Source: Lunularia cruciata (Eukaryota; Streptophyta; Marchantiopsida; Lunulariales; Lunulariaceae). Taken from it: DNA of 64,000 nucleotides. The notes beneath the pieces were generated by a model. That model was not told the origin of the DNA, did no database searches, and was given only the letters and a program-made list of their open reading frames with translations. The DNA lies in contig OX419762.1 in assembly GCA_948567375.1 (NCBI GenBank), positions 4,966,001 through 5,030,000 of the forward strand, in the 5' to 3' direction. The position numbers and the translations under genes were made by a program. Of this stretch, positions 46,409 to 58,615 are shown one piece after another; the stretch's first letter is position 1; each line of letters begins with the position of its first letter.

Positions 46409-49400
46409 GATTTCATCCGGATTCTGTTCAATTTTGTAATGGTTACGCTCTAAATTGAAATAGTAATGAAGAATGATAGATGGAATGAAGAATGATTGTA
46501 AATCTTACATGAGAAAATGGGTAGTGCATGCCTATTATGATCTCTAATCCAAGTTTTTCAAGGTTTCCTTCTCAAATATCCTCCATTGTGTTTTGCACTT
46601 GATCTTTGTACATCCAAGCACAAGTAACAAAAATCATGTTGTCTTGTATGGTGTGGTGGCCAAGTAACCACTCCACCTCTATAAAATCTTCCATATTTGG
46701 CATGTCAAACACCTTTTGGTAATCTAAAATATCAACCATTGCTCTTAATGTCAATGCAAAAGCTTTAGCTAATAGGGAACATGTAATGTAAAAATCAAGA
46801 GCTGAATTTCTCAAACTCTGGAGTCTCTCAAGCCCTAATACATAAACTTCTCCTTGTCCCATTACTCTATAAACTTTCTTCGAAGAGAAGCTTCCTTTTG
46901 GCAGCAATCCTTTCAGATCTTTGGGAACACCTAAACTCTATAAACTCTCTCATGCCACTTTTTTCTTTTCCCCTCATGTTTGAGCACCTTTTTTGCTTTT
47001 CCTCTCAATGGAGTCTAAACTTGTTTTTCCTCTCAAGCATGTACACTCATCCAATTCCCAATACTCAAACTCAATGTGAATATACTATTGTGAGATATGC
47101 ACCTTAAACTTCAAAGATAGATCTATATCTCCAAACACAAGCATCAGTTGGTTCAAAAGGAGAGTATGTTCTAAGGGGGTGTTGCTTGGTTTTCAATCAT
47201 ACCCTAGAGATGACTCTCTTTATTATAACAACCACCCAACAAATCTACACTCTCTATATGATAATGACCACTCCACCAATAACAAATTTTTGTTTATGAA
47301 GGAGATTGAGTCTCTTAGTACAATGACACTACACCCTAAACCCCACTTAAAATAGTAATCATCTTGTGATTATTAATAAGAGTCAAGCAAATATAGTATT
47401 TTTCCATGTAAGCAAGGATACACCTATATAAAGTTTTTTGATAAATTTATACACATCACATTGTTTCCACATACCAAATTGAGGTCTTTTTCTTTTGAGT
47501 TTATCCCTATGGGTTCAAACCCAATTTTTCTATTAGATGAAAGACAAATATTCACAACTGTTGCTCTAGTTTCTTTTTGGTTGTGCAAGTGACTTTTTGC
47601 CCCCAATATATTTGGCAGCTCAGTGCTTTCCTTGGCATTCTCCTCTCCATGCTCTTCCTCTTCCATGTATTGGCTATATTGATCAAAAAATTATGTAATA
47701 TAATGCAAACACTGATCTATATGAGAATATCTAGGTTTCTACTCCTATCACCCTTCAATTGAGCCCTTAATTCACTCAAGGAATGTCATCTACTTTTTAT
47801 AATTCATATGTACTGATCATTGACTACTCAAGTTTGGCCTACACATTTGTTGAAATCTATTGCATTTGAACCACACAGTGTTTTAAAAGAAAGAACCAAT
47901 TGATTCATGGGGATATATCTTGAATCTTTGATAAGGTATTGGTGCTGTTCAAATGAGTTGTTGACACCTCATAAATTCAATTATTCCACAAAGGCAACTT
48001 CTTCAAACATGTCATGTCATGTCATGGTAAGAATCTAGCATCCTTACGCACAATAGCAAAGAAGAATACCATGCTCAACATAGTACAAGAGAAGTAAAGT
48101 AAGCATTACAACACCGAGAGTGCCCTAGCACTCTTGGTGTTGTAATGCTCACCTCACTTCTATTTAGTGCCCTATCACTCCCTAAAAAAATAGAGCTGTT
48201 GCCACCAAAGAGGATCAGAGCTACCAATCACAACTCATGAGTCTTTGCGTAAAGTAGAACCTCTTAGTACTTGTGCAATGAATTATTCTCCTCATGTCAT
48301 CACATAACACCTGTCCATTGATGGAATGTAAACCTTTTCAACTAAAGTAGGTTCCTTTATCAATTTTAGTTTGTTATGCTAATGGAAACAGAGTTTATTC
48401 CACTAAGCCCACACACCCATGAAAGCCTTTCAATCCAAAGACTGAAGAGATTCAATCTCTTTCCTCTCTATCTGGCCATGCCACCTCTTTTGCCACATTA
48501 GCTACAAAGATTTCACTCTTTTGGTGAAACATGTGATGGATCCTGAGCTAATACCACACAAATTGGTACCTCTTGCTATACATGCACCATTCCCATTGTG
48601 TTCAAACCTATCAAGAGCTATTGCAAGTTGGATCCACACTAGGTTTTGCTTCCTCCTTGCCATATTCACCTAAAAAACCTCATGATCTTTCACAAGCTCC
48701 AACAAAGTATAAAAGATATCACATCCGTTCGCATCAACTATATGAAGGGGAGTGGATCTAAATTTTTGAACTGCATGGATTTGGATTTGGCATACCAATG
48801 TAAACATGATCTGCCAAATATCAAGGTGGATTGGCAAAGTCCCACCGCTTAAAAACAATTCTATTCCTCGGTGCTGGAATTTTCTAAACCACATTCCTCC
48901 TCTTGTACAAAATCATCAAATTACAACAATCCAATCTCATTATCATTGTCACTCTCCAATTCAATCTCACCTTGCCATTCCAAGTCCATGGATTTTTCAA
49001 TTTCTTTACTCAACTCCTCTTGTACACCCGCCCAAGCCCCAGGCATGTTAACAATCCTTCTTTGATGTAAAAATTTTGAAGCATCCCATTTGCCCCACCC
49101 CCCATAATTTATTGAATGGCCGATAAAATTTGTATAGGGTTTGGCCGAGGAACCAAAAAGGCATTATTGATACGCACAATTCAGTGTTCACGTACCGCAC
49201 ATGCTTAGTATAGAAACTTTTTGTACATTGCAAGCGTCAACACTAGTGTTGGAACAGTAGCAAAGACAAGATATACAACAGTACGTCCCCGGGTCTTGGA
49301 CGTACTCACAAGAAGGTGTTTGATACTTTAATCTCCAACTCTACGACAGTCACGTTTGCCCAAACTTCACAATGATTTCAATGACAACTTCATGCCCACA

Positions 49401-49690
49401 CTGCAGACATGTCCAGTGTGAAGCTCGATACCCATCGTGTAATTTCTCGATTTTCCGCGTCGCACATCCACTCCTTCGGCAGTCTCCGCTGCTGAAACCC
49501 GTTCTTCGGCAAACTAAAATGCAGGAATGGTAACATGAGAAGAAAGAGATACTGTGAGATAATGATAAGATCACAAGAGTTCAACACGACAAAACGCAAA
49601 ATAACTTAGGCACTAATTTTGTTCATGTCTCGCAATGACCGTTTGTAGTCGATGATCACAAGCAACTTGTCCATGACTGTATGTAGTCAA
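46409..49690. other. Unassigned intergenic region
   Basis: No recognisable gene. It includes a long near-perfect hairpin at 48,091-48,160, listed separately. A 111-codon minus-strand frame at 46,572-46,907 has coding-like composition but no known motif. Confidence 0.4.
48091..48160. repeat. 33-bp inverted repeat with 4-base loop
   Basis: Left arm 48,091-48,123 and right arm 48,128-48,160 pair with four mismatches, all of them transitions, around the loop ccta. The inner part is gcattacaacaccgagagtg against its complement. Confidence 0.92.
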
Positions 49691-49699
49691 TGACCGGAT

Positions 49700-49905
49700 C
49701 CAACGCCCACAAACGGGAAGGACCTTGAGCATCGATAGGCAAAATCGACTACTTTGAAAGGATTTGATAAGAATCGTTAATTATGAATCAAGGATTGATT
49801 TTAAGCTGAGACTGTCTGGCGGGCACAGTTGGAGGAACATCTCCTAGTGGAATTTTGCCGAATCAACTGTTTGTGGGTCTATCTTTTACATCTTTGCACC
49901 CCTTT
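49700..49905 (-). pseudogene. TPD1-like pseudogene remnant
   Basis: The minus strand retains pieces that align with the intact TPD1-like gene at 11,251-11,814: a segment with GCK-DV before a stop, then KIPLGDV against NGIPMFRV; VVDFAY against VVGFEY; and, in another frame, a short segment with MLK and LPVCG against the C-terminal MNAK and VPVCG. DNA similarity is clearest over the last 40 bases (tttgtggg region). Stops, a deletion after VVDFAY and frameshifts rule out function. It is on the same strand as the intact gene. Confidence 0.6.
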
Positions 49906-50542
49906 GAAGTTTCTACTCCATTTCTTGTTGAATTCAGCACCAGTAGAGATAGTTTTTCGCCCAAATTTTAATGTTTTTCATCTTGCATATGAAAACTATC
50001 AACGGTAACAGAATTAAACAGGTAGATTATCTTTTTTTTTCTTTTTTTTCTTTTTTCCAAACTAATCTGAGTATTATAATGCAAACAGAAGCACACATGT
50101 AGATTATCATTTTTTTCGTATTCTCAATTGTTTTCCAGACTAATTTGAGTGTTATTAACAATTTTGAACTAAATTACTATATTGATTGTCGTTCATGTTG
50201 ATGTCAGTCTCCTTATTTGAGTTTAGGGCTTTTTAGGGTTTAGGGTATAATTATTAAGGATTATTAGGTTTATTCGTGTTTACGGTTTAATTTAGAGTTT
50301 AGAATTTAGATTTTATTTGGTTTCGGTATGGGAAAAATATATTCTCCTTTTTCTTCCGTCCTTGATCATTCCCAATTGCTTCAACGAATTCGAAATTTGT
50401 GTCCACTAAAAGATAACATGTTGACCTGTTCGAACAGGTCATTAGAGTTCATCGCACGTCACTTTTCGTGTGAGATCGCATGCACTTACATAGAATTGAG
50501 GCTTAGTTCCGTTTTACTTTTTCATCTCTCCTTGATGGGGTC

Positions 50543-50700
50543 TTCCAATCCTTCATTTTTCTACGCGGTCGTCCTTTCTTCGTCTTAATAGCATATGGTA
50601 ACTATAATCGTAGCACAAGTATTCCAATCCTTCATTTTTCTACGCGGTCGTCCTTTCTTCGTCTTAATAGCATATGGTAACTATAATCGTAGCACAAGTA
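50543..50700. repeat. Dimeric tandem duplication, 79-bp unit
   Basis: Copies 50,543-50,621 and 50,622-50,700 appear identical over the full unit (ttccaatccttcatttttct to tagcacaagta), so this is a recent duplication. Confidence 0.96.
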
Positions 50701-53700
50701 GCAAGTTTCCATATTTCTGAAATCCTTTGCTTCCCTATTCCTTTTGTCTTTTTAACCTATTTCTGCCGGTTAATAGGTACGCTCTGAGGATGGAATGTGG
50801 CTGCTAGGTAACAAACCATCTGGCCCACAGGGAATTGACCTTAAAAATTCCCCGGCAAAGTGTAGTTGAGACCGCAGCTGTAATTTCCAATGGCCAATCC
50901 GTTACCAAAATCACCATAATATCCTTACAATACGACTTGTCCTCACGATACTATTATATCTGCTTGTACACCTAGTTTTGAACAACATATATACTTCGCG
51001 TTTGCATATATCCATATGCCAGCGTTGATAGATTAGCTCAAATCCAACATTGGTACAATTGGTGACCTATAAAGTTTACTTTCGACCAAAGATATAACGT
51101 GGTATGTATGAACATGGTATGTCTAAATTGTATAGGTTTCACGTATGAATTGTAAGGTATCAATTGTACCTGGACAATTAAGTTTCTTCCCGCTAGAGAA
51201 ATGAAATAGCGTCTGACACACAATCCGATTCTTAGATCGAGCTATTACTGGGTGTCGTTAATCAACAAACTTGTGAACACTAAAATCCAACCCGATTGTT
51301 CCGTTCAGTCCTTTTCTTTTTCGTCTCTACCTTTCAGCATTTATGTAAAGGACTTACGCTCCTAAAACAACTCCAGAGAGCATCTGTGGAATTTCGTTGA
51401 GCAACCTATGAACGGTAGAATCGTCTACCATCGCACGATGGATGAGAAGATCATGGATCAAATGTTCAAAGGCAATATTTATAGAGCGAATTTTTACATA
51501 TTTGTCACATTCTGCCAGTGATCGTTGAGCGAGTGGAGAGCCCCATCCTGAATAGGTCAACTTACGCACATGAGTGGGTCGTCGCATGATACAGTTCCCT
51601 AGCAGCGACTGGGAAGGCAAGGAGCACTGTATTCGAGACGACGTAGGCTAAAGTATTACACACAGATACGACAGAACAAGCCTCAGCAATCACCAGTTGA
51701 CAGATGAAAACAAATGAAAATCATCTTTGAGTCAGTATTACAAACAGGTACTTCTCGGGTGCTTGTGTAACGTTGCTGTACTGGCCACGTGCTCCAGTGT
51801 TCTGGGGAGAACTCACTGACGCTGGTCATACCGGTTGCAAAGGTGTTCGAGCGAACGTGCGAGATATTTTGTCAAATGCCTTCGTACGGTTCCCCGGGGA
51901 GTTCTTCAACATATATTAGTGAAGTTCTGCGGCAATGTATAAGTCCCGGTTGTTGGCAGGCAGAGGAAATATACTTAACAGGCGAGTATATTAGTGAAAG
52001 CGTTCGAAGACCTAGTTCAGAGTTGTTCACTAGATGCAGAAAGAAAGGGGCATCATCCGCATTCATGCTAGTAGAGTGGATGGTAGAGTATTACAACCAT
52101 CGTTCTGACCTACTGTGTCTGCAAAGCATAGATAACAATTTTTATCTACAAAGTGCCCACAAAATCCGAACCAACATTTAGAAGGAAAGACGAAGGAAGA
52201 GTTCAGGGAAAAGGCCAGTTATGTTTTTCTCACCTGAAGAATACAATGATCTTCAAATCATGCAGCTGTAGAAAAGTTACTAGCTACGGAACAAAACGAA
52301 ATCGCTAGACAACCACTTGGTCAAAGGAAAGTGCTAAGTGACATATATATATTATCTAATCGCCAGGACCCCACTTACCTGGCAGACAAACCTATTAAAC
52401 CTATGACCAACACAACCTGTGCTATGAAACGACCCTATTTGATACCCGGAGACCGTAATACCCCAGATCCCTGCGTTGAGTAACAGCCCCTGTGTGCGCT
52501 CACTCCGCCAATTTCATGTTCACAACAGCCTTCAAAGCTCGAAGTACACTCCACCAGAAGAGCGGAGGACAAACACCTAAATATTGTCTGGAACAGCGGA
52601 CAAACAAGCCAGCGAAACGACACCAAGAATCCACCTATGAGCCTAAAATCTAGCTACATCACGATGTCCTCAGTTAGAGAAGATTTAGCTCGACATAAAC
52701 AGAATCAGTCAAAGAAACGAATTTCGCTACAAGTTCCCCTGATGGGCTGTGAGAAGGAAGGTTTCCAGCGACGGTAAAACAACGAACAATGACCAACAAT
52801 TGCAGTGTATCACATACGAACGAAACAACGAACGTAGCCTGAACTAAAATTCTACAATCTCTGTCGACTGCAAGGGGTGGAAGCATCAACATCCTGCAGT
52901 AAAGCAGGATGTTTTGGGTACAGAATGCAATAAAATCCAAATACTAAAAAAAGAGGCCCGCTGGTTAGAGCTCGTCAGACGAGAAATGGCATAGGCAAAA
53001 TTGAACAGTAAACGAAAGTACTGGTATGCAAGTAACGTACCAGCCGCCTTACCAGTGATAAGGTCGCAAGATGCACCACTTCGATGGCTGGACGGCGAAA
53101 ATCTAACGGCACATCTTCACGCTCGGGCCTGCAGTTGAACCACATGCTGATCAAATGTATTAGTAAATGAGACTAACCAAAAACCCTACAAAACAACGGA
53201 CCAAGATACCGAAAGGAAGAACAAATCTCTCGCACAGCCTGCCGAGGTCAACTGGATGTACAATACAGTACCAAAATAATGAAATACCGAGTGTTCACTC
53301 TCAAGAGCTAGTGAGGAAATACTCTCACAGACTGTAGATAGGTGCACTGTCAATGAAAACCTAAACCAGCTCAGCTCCATACTTGGTTGCGGATCCTTCT
53401 TCTCAGGGCTTAGACAACTGCCCAAACTAGCATACCTCCTGTACAGCTCAAGAGAAGTCTAAATTATATTTAACTCAAATGCTACTCTAGCTTAACGGTA
53501 CAACACAATTATTGAAAACCAAAACCTTGACTACATGCTACATCACATCCAATGAACAATGAACAGGGCATCCCCAGTTCACGGAGCTCGAGACCCCTTT
53601 TTGACTAATTTGAGCTCGAGTGCTGAATAGCTACAGGAGATCAGATCCAACAGCCGAAGCGGAAAAGGAATCGCTGCCTTTGCAATCACATTCGTGAAAA

Positions 53701-54427
53701 TCGAACAAGAGCATTCCCAGTTCAGCACGATTTCCTAGACCTGAATACTGCCCACAACGCAGTAGCCCAAGTATGACTTAGATCTAAGTGGTTAAAGCAT
53801 CAGCGCAACCGCTCTGTTGCATAGTATATCTGAATCCAGATGAAAACGTTTGGAAACATGTCCGTCCAGCTATGATGTCGCAGAAGTCTTCGTCAATCAT
53901 GCTTCGGCATGAAAGAAAAAAAAGCCTCTGCAAGCATTCAATAGCCCTAAAGGATACCAAAGCCCAATTCGCTCCCCATGAACAAGACGAGATACAGAGT
54001 TCCATCCATGTGGTGAACTTGATCAAGCTATTAAAGCACATTGTTCGGTTTCAGTCATATTGACAGGAAAGAGAGACAACAGTGATGCCGTGTGTTAACA
54101 AGCATCAATATGCTGGACTAGCAAGCGAGTATGATTGAGCGACCTCGAAGAGCGATAACGATATTCATCATGAAGGACTTTCTGGGTAATTACAGTAGCA
54201 AGCTTTCGTATATGGCAGATATCCTTCTCCCACAAACGACATGCTTCACAAACACAATGGCATGAGCGCAATGTAAGAATGTCATGAAATTGGACTTCCT
54301 GTGATTACTTTAGTGTCTTGAAATCTCCTCTACCTCCTACACGATTGACTCAGCGATTGTCGACGTTAGAGGACCTGATCTGCTAGCAGCTTTCGAGTGA
54401 TTGCAAACCTCAACCATTAGTCGCTGT
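50701..54427. other. Unassigned region, no supportable gene
   Basis: Composition is balanced, like the gene island at 11-20 kb, but I recognise no domain in any frame. Open frames at 51,354-51,620 (minus) and 51,789-52,181 (plus) are the longest unexplained ones. It could contain a spliced gene with short exons that I cannot assemble by eye. Confidence 0.4.
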
Positions 54428-54593
54428 TTACAGAGTCTCTACCAGACTCTGCGGACATCCGCTTACGGATAGCCAAATGTAGGTCAACAGATTAACCGCA
54501 GCTCTCAAATACGCGTGAACTTCAGATGGACACATCTCTTCGTTGAGATCTAAACTATGATACACAACCTCTCTAATACGAAATAAGGCCTTA

Positions 54594-55031
54594 TCAATTG
54601 GTATCCATGAAACTCTCCACGGAGTTAAAGCGACCTGTGGCCGGAACGACCATCTTGTATGACGACTCAAAAGCTGACGGACTTGGCCTGAAGAGTTCTT
54701 GTCTTCGCTTGTATGAGCAGCTTTCAATGCTCTCAGTTTCGCGCTTCCTCCTCACTCCCCTCACGGCTTCCTGTTCTGACGCCGACAAGGGGAAAAATTG
54801 GCGACTTACTCTGCAGACGCTTGTATGGTTATCATACAGAATCTTTTGATTACAGTTCTTATCACACACATGTGTCGTGTTAGACGACTTACACCGATAC
54901 AGGTTGGCCCAGACATGTTCTACTTGACACTTTCGGTCACATCTGTGCCCGATAGGTTCGGCTTGGCCAAGAAACGGAGCCAAGTAAACCACGTTCTTCT
55001 CCATTGGGGGAGATCTGTAGTCGACGTCCAT
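54594..55031 (-). CDS. Plant-specific conserved Cys/His-rich protein of unknown function
   Basis: ORF of 145 codons with the start context gcaagATGg; an in-frame stop lies upstream with no other Met between. Residues 28-75 form a Cys/His-rich block (HRCDRKCQ, then LYRCKSS, THVCDKNCNQKILYDNH and CRVSRQFFPL), reminiscent of the zinc-binding C-terminal segment of some plant F-box (SKIP31-like) proteins, though no F-box is present. Next is a basic conserved-looking segment EQEAVRGVRRKRE, and near the C-terminus KRRQELFRPSPSAFESSY. I recall similar proteins in plants but no assigned function. The order of motifs and lack of stops argue for a real gene. A GA tract lies about 285 bp upstream. A second open frame (54,428-54,727) overlaps the 3' end one base out of phase, so the C-terminus may differ if an intron or sequence error is present. 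Confidence 0.65.
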   Translation of the reverse strand: MDVDYRSPPMEKNVVYLAPFLGQAEPIGHRCDRKCQVEHVWANLYRCKSSNTTHVCDKNCNQKILYDNHTSVCRVSRQFFPLSASEQEAVRGVRRKRETESIESCSYKRRQELFRPSPSAFESSYKMVVPATGRFNSVESFMDTN

Positions 55032-55313
55032 CTTGCGTACCTCTGGGGGGGGCTCGGTAGCCTGTGCAAGGCGAACGGAGCGTCCCTAGTGAGTAAACTC
55101 TTCAAGAGTTGTGAAAATACAAAGATACGTCCTCCCGTTACACTACGAGCCGTGTCCTCAAATAAACCATGGAAGGACCAGACCCGGCTCACACCCCCCA
55201 CGACGCCACCTAACTGACAATCTGGCTGGAAGCTTGACAAGACCAGTAGCAGCCGACATGCAAAGGTACAACACGAAATAAAGCCAACACTCACTCAAAA
55301 AACTTCCTAATTC

Positions 55314-55314
<1 letters not shown>

Positions 55315-55383
<69 letters not shown>
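55315..55383. repeat. (CT)n / (GA)n microsatellite upstream of the Cys-rich gene
   Basis: About 66 uninterrupted bases of CT on the plus strand, so GA on the coding strand of the downstream minus-strand gene. Long GA tracts near plant promoters are bound by BASIC PENTACYSTEINE factors; binding here is inference. Confidence 0.9.
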
Positions 55384-55386
<3 letters not shown>

Positions 55387-56894
55387 CACTAGTTCTCCTT
55401 CCACAGCCTACAGACAATACCATGTCCATTCAACTCGACCAACGAACCCCAGGGTACGAGAGAGGAAACCCAATGGCAGATGACAGAATTGAGTGCAAGG
55501 CGCGTACCACAAGATAGACGTGAGGGAGGATGCGTCCTCTGTCGTTCGCTCGACTTTCTACGCACAGGACCGGGCACTGTCTGACGAGAAAGGAGCGAGA
55601 CGATATTCGTCGACAGAGGCTCCTCACTAACACAATCTCTCAGAAAGGAATGAGAGACAGAGGCTTGTCGGTCGACACAGAAAGAAACGGTATGCAGAGG
55701 AGTCTGTGGGAGCAGTGAAATGCGCAGAGATGATGAAGTGAAAATAAGCGGAGACGATGTCACCCTCGCAAATAAATATCACTCGCTCGATGGAATGGAA
55801 CGCTAACGCCGAGACGTTGAAGCTCTCCTCTCTGCACTTCCCCAATAGCACATAGGACACACAACTTTCACGCTGAATGACGTCGGTTGGTTGGGACTCC
55901 GGTCCACCAACAACACCTACGCTGCTTGCAGCCCTGACATTCTTGCTTCGTTCACCGCACGCGCGCGCCATAGCATCCAAAGCTCACAGGAAGTCGCAAT
56001 CCTTTCCAGGTGATTGGAAAGCTACAATAATAGTAAAAGTGATAGTAGAAACGGGGATAGAGAAATGTGTTGGCAATCCCGCTCTTTCCTTTCTCCTTCC
56101 GCACGTCCGCATCCGCTTCTAATCTCCTCTCACAATTTCACCGCCATTCTGCCTTAACATAACCGGTGAGTTGCACAAGCGTGGACATTTTCAATCCAAA
56201 ACCGGAGACATCGATGCACACCGATATCCCCAGTCCGTTTATTTTAGACGTTGATTTGAAGGCTAATGTCACAGTGTCAAAAGTATAACGCCGGTACGTA
56301 GCCGGAGTGGCAGGTGCCTGGCACTCCGACCCCGTGATCTCAATTCCCCGGGCTTCTAGGAGCGCGCCGCGAAACACCACCGCAACAAACAAAACGCCAT
56401 TTCCAAAAGCCAAAGCAAATCACAAAACCTGACTTCCCCAGCAGCCCTGGATACGACGGCAGTCTCGAGTTACAGTCACTCAAGGATCCTCTCCGAGCCT
56501 AGTTCCATAGCGAAGATCCCCTTGAGATGGAGCCCCGGATGCTGAAAACATCCTCCAGGAATATCCGAGATTCTAGAAGGAGGCAAGTCCCACCATAGAT
56601 AGAGTTGTTGATAAAACAAAGAAAGCGGATGATAACAGTGTCGGCTTTCTCTATCTGCTACTTTTCGCGTAAACTGCACTGTTGTACTGTACTTTGATGA
56701 CGGGAGCTTGGATTTCTGTACACCCCTCTATTTGTGAAGGTCCACCTCTATTTGCATCGCCTGAAGTCCTATTTGTTGTCGATGTCCTACGCGGTCGCCT
56801 TTTTTCTTTGTTGTCGATGCAGGAAGCCAGAGATACAATTTCATTATTGTTCGTATTGTGTTTTCATCTTTTTGACTCGTGTGTTTTCTGTGCT

Positions 56895-57450
56895 TTGCGT
56901 TTATTATTTCATTGTGTAAGAGGGATATTTACTCATTCAAATTTCTTTGTTCAGACACGCTGCGTATTCTTTATTGTATTTAGCATGCATCAATGTCTAT
57001 GTGGGGTATCTGGTTAGACACTCTTGATAGATCTTTGTGTATCATGCTTTTAGAGTTTTTTCCTTACCATGCAATCCGACATGCATCGAAGAAAATAGAA
57101 GGAAAAGATGTTTCTACTGATGAAAAAGCTTAATCCGTGAACTTTTGCACGTTTTAGCCCGTTTGACTCTTTGGTCTTCCAGGCCTTATATTCGTTATTT
57201 CATTGTTTAGGATGAATGTTTACTCATTCACATTTCTTTGTTCCGACCCGCTGCGTATTCTTTATTGTGTTTAGCATACATCAATGTCGATGTAGGGTAT
57301 CTGGTTAGACACGCCTGATAGTGCTTTGTGTATCATACTTTTAGGCTTTTCCCTTAGCATGCAATCTGACATGCATCAAAGGAAATAAAAGGAAAGGATG
57401 TTTGTACTCATGAGAAAGCTTACTTCGTGGACTTTCGTAGACTAGTGGAT
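56895..57450. repeat. Diverged tandem duplication, about 291-bp unit
   Basis: Both copies contain tttcattgt, ctgcgtattctttattgt, gggtatctggttagacac, gtgtatcat and tgacatgcatc in the same order. Divergence is moderate and the edges are approximate. Confidence 0.85.
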
Positions 57451-58399
57451 GTGAATTTACAAATTTGACTAGCATATCATTTTCGTTCATTCGCTTTCAA
57501 GGTAGAAACTAAATAGTAGTCATATTCAGTAGAGGATTTCTCCTTTCGAGCGTCATACATGAGCTGTCCTCTACTCCCAATATTGTTTTCTCTATACGTC
57601 CTGGGTTTCTCAAGAACTGAATATTTAATTTTGAAGCAATCAGGATGTGAATCTGATGCTCTCTTTTGAGACTCAATAGTTCGTTTCAACAATGGATTTT
57701 ATGGGATATCATGGACATTGTAGGGATACCCGAAAAGACTTCTTCACGTTACGGAGTAAAAGAAAGATGCTACAAGAAGGAAATGTTTGTAAATTCTTTC
57801 ACGGGTACTTAACTACTTTAAGGTTCATTTCCGCTTTCCCATATTTGTTTTCATTTTATGTTTCAATTTTATGGTCAAATATTAATACTTCTGACTATAT
57901 TAATTAACACCTCAAGCACTGTTAGGAAGACCTAAAGTGTGCACCACGTGTCAAGATAAGCATACCTTCTCGAGAATTTGAAATTAAACCTGCACACCAC
58001 CATATTTCATGACAATTTTCAAAATCAACTGTTCTTTCTTCTTGTCACTTTTGTTAATTTCATGATTCCTTGGTTTGGTGGTTTCTTTGTTAATTCCATG
58101 GTTGATTGTGGTAATCTGCTCACATTGAGAATGCAAAAATAGAATCTAGTTGAGCAATCTCGATAGTATAGCGGCAATAGAAGTTTTTTGCACGGCAAGA
58201 TGAAAAAGATGTAATTTTGAGTGAGTACACGTTTGGGGGCAGTGGGGTAGAGAACTCAAGTGCACTAGCTTTGCACATAGAGAATTGAGAATCTTAATAT
58301 GGTAGAAAAAATGGAGTGCACACATCCTCCTAAGCTGGGAATTCTTTCTCCACCTCTAAGTCCTAGTTGTCCTTGTGACTATACCTCTCTAGATTCCCT

Positions 58400-58615
58400 C
58401 AATTTAATTCCACCTCCCATTCCATCAAGATTAAAAAACTCTAAGAATTTCTAAACATGATATTATTGAGACCTTTGAGATTGGAGAAGGTCTCAAAGTG
58501 ATTCTTTCAATTTAATTCCATCTCCCATTCCATCAAGATTAAAAAACTCTAAGAATTTTTAAACATGATATTATTGAGACCTTTGAGATTGGAGAAGGTC
58601 TCAAAGAGAAGGAGC
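58400..58615. repeat. Dimeric tandem duplication, 108-bp unit
   Basis: Copies 58,400-58,507 and 58,508-58,615 begin caatttaattcca and end with aaggtctcaaag plus a few bases, with only a few differences. Confidence 0.94.

Noticed and set aside
46572-46907. 111-codon minus-strand open frame
   Set aside because: Coding-like composition but no motif, no homologous copy in the window and no splice context; not enough for a gene call.
49350-49599. Minus-strand frames with a few Cys and His
   Set aside because: Two overlapping frames of similar quality and no recognisable finger; treated as chance.
50225-50250. Telomere-type TTTAGGG units
   Set aside because: Only about two adjacent units, so a chance match or a telo-box, not a telomere.
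51354-51620. 88-codon minus-strand open frame
   Set aside because: No recognisable domain; length is within chance for this composition.
51789-52181. 130-codon plus-strand open frame
   Set aside because: No motif or family resemblance; no supporting neighbours.
52965-53040. tRNA-like A-box (ggttagagctcgtcag)
   Set aside because: No GGTTCGAATCC-type B-box, no acceptor stem pairing within 70-90 bases.
54798-55294. Open frames overlapping the Cys-rich gene in other frames
   Set aside because: Shadows of the gene at 54,594-55,031; no motifs of their own.
55158-55385. Open frame with an Arg-Glu run on the minus strand
   Set aside because: Translation of the GA microsatellite.
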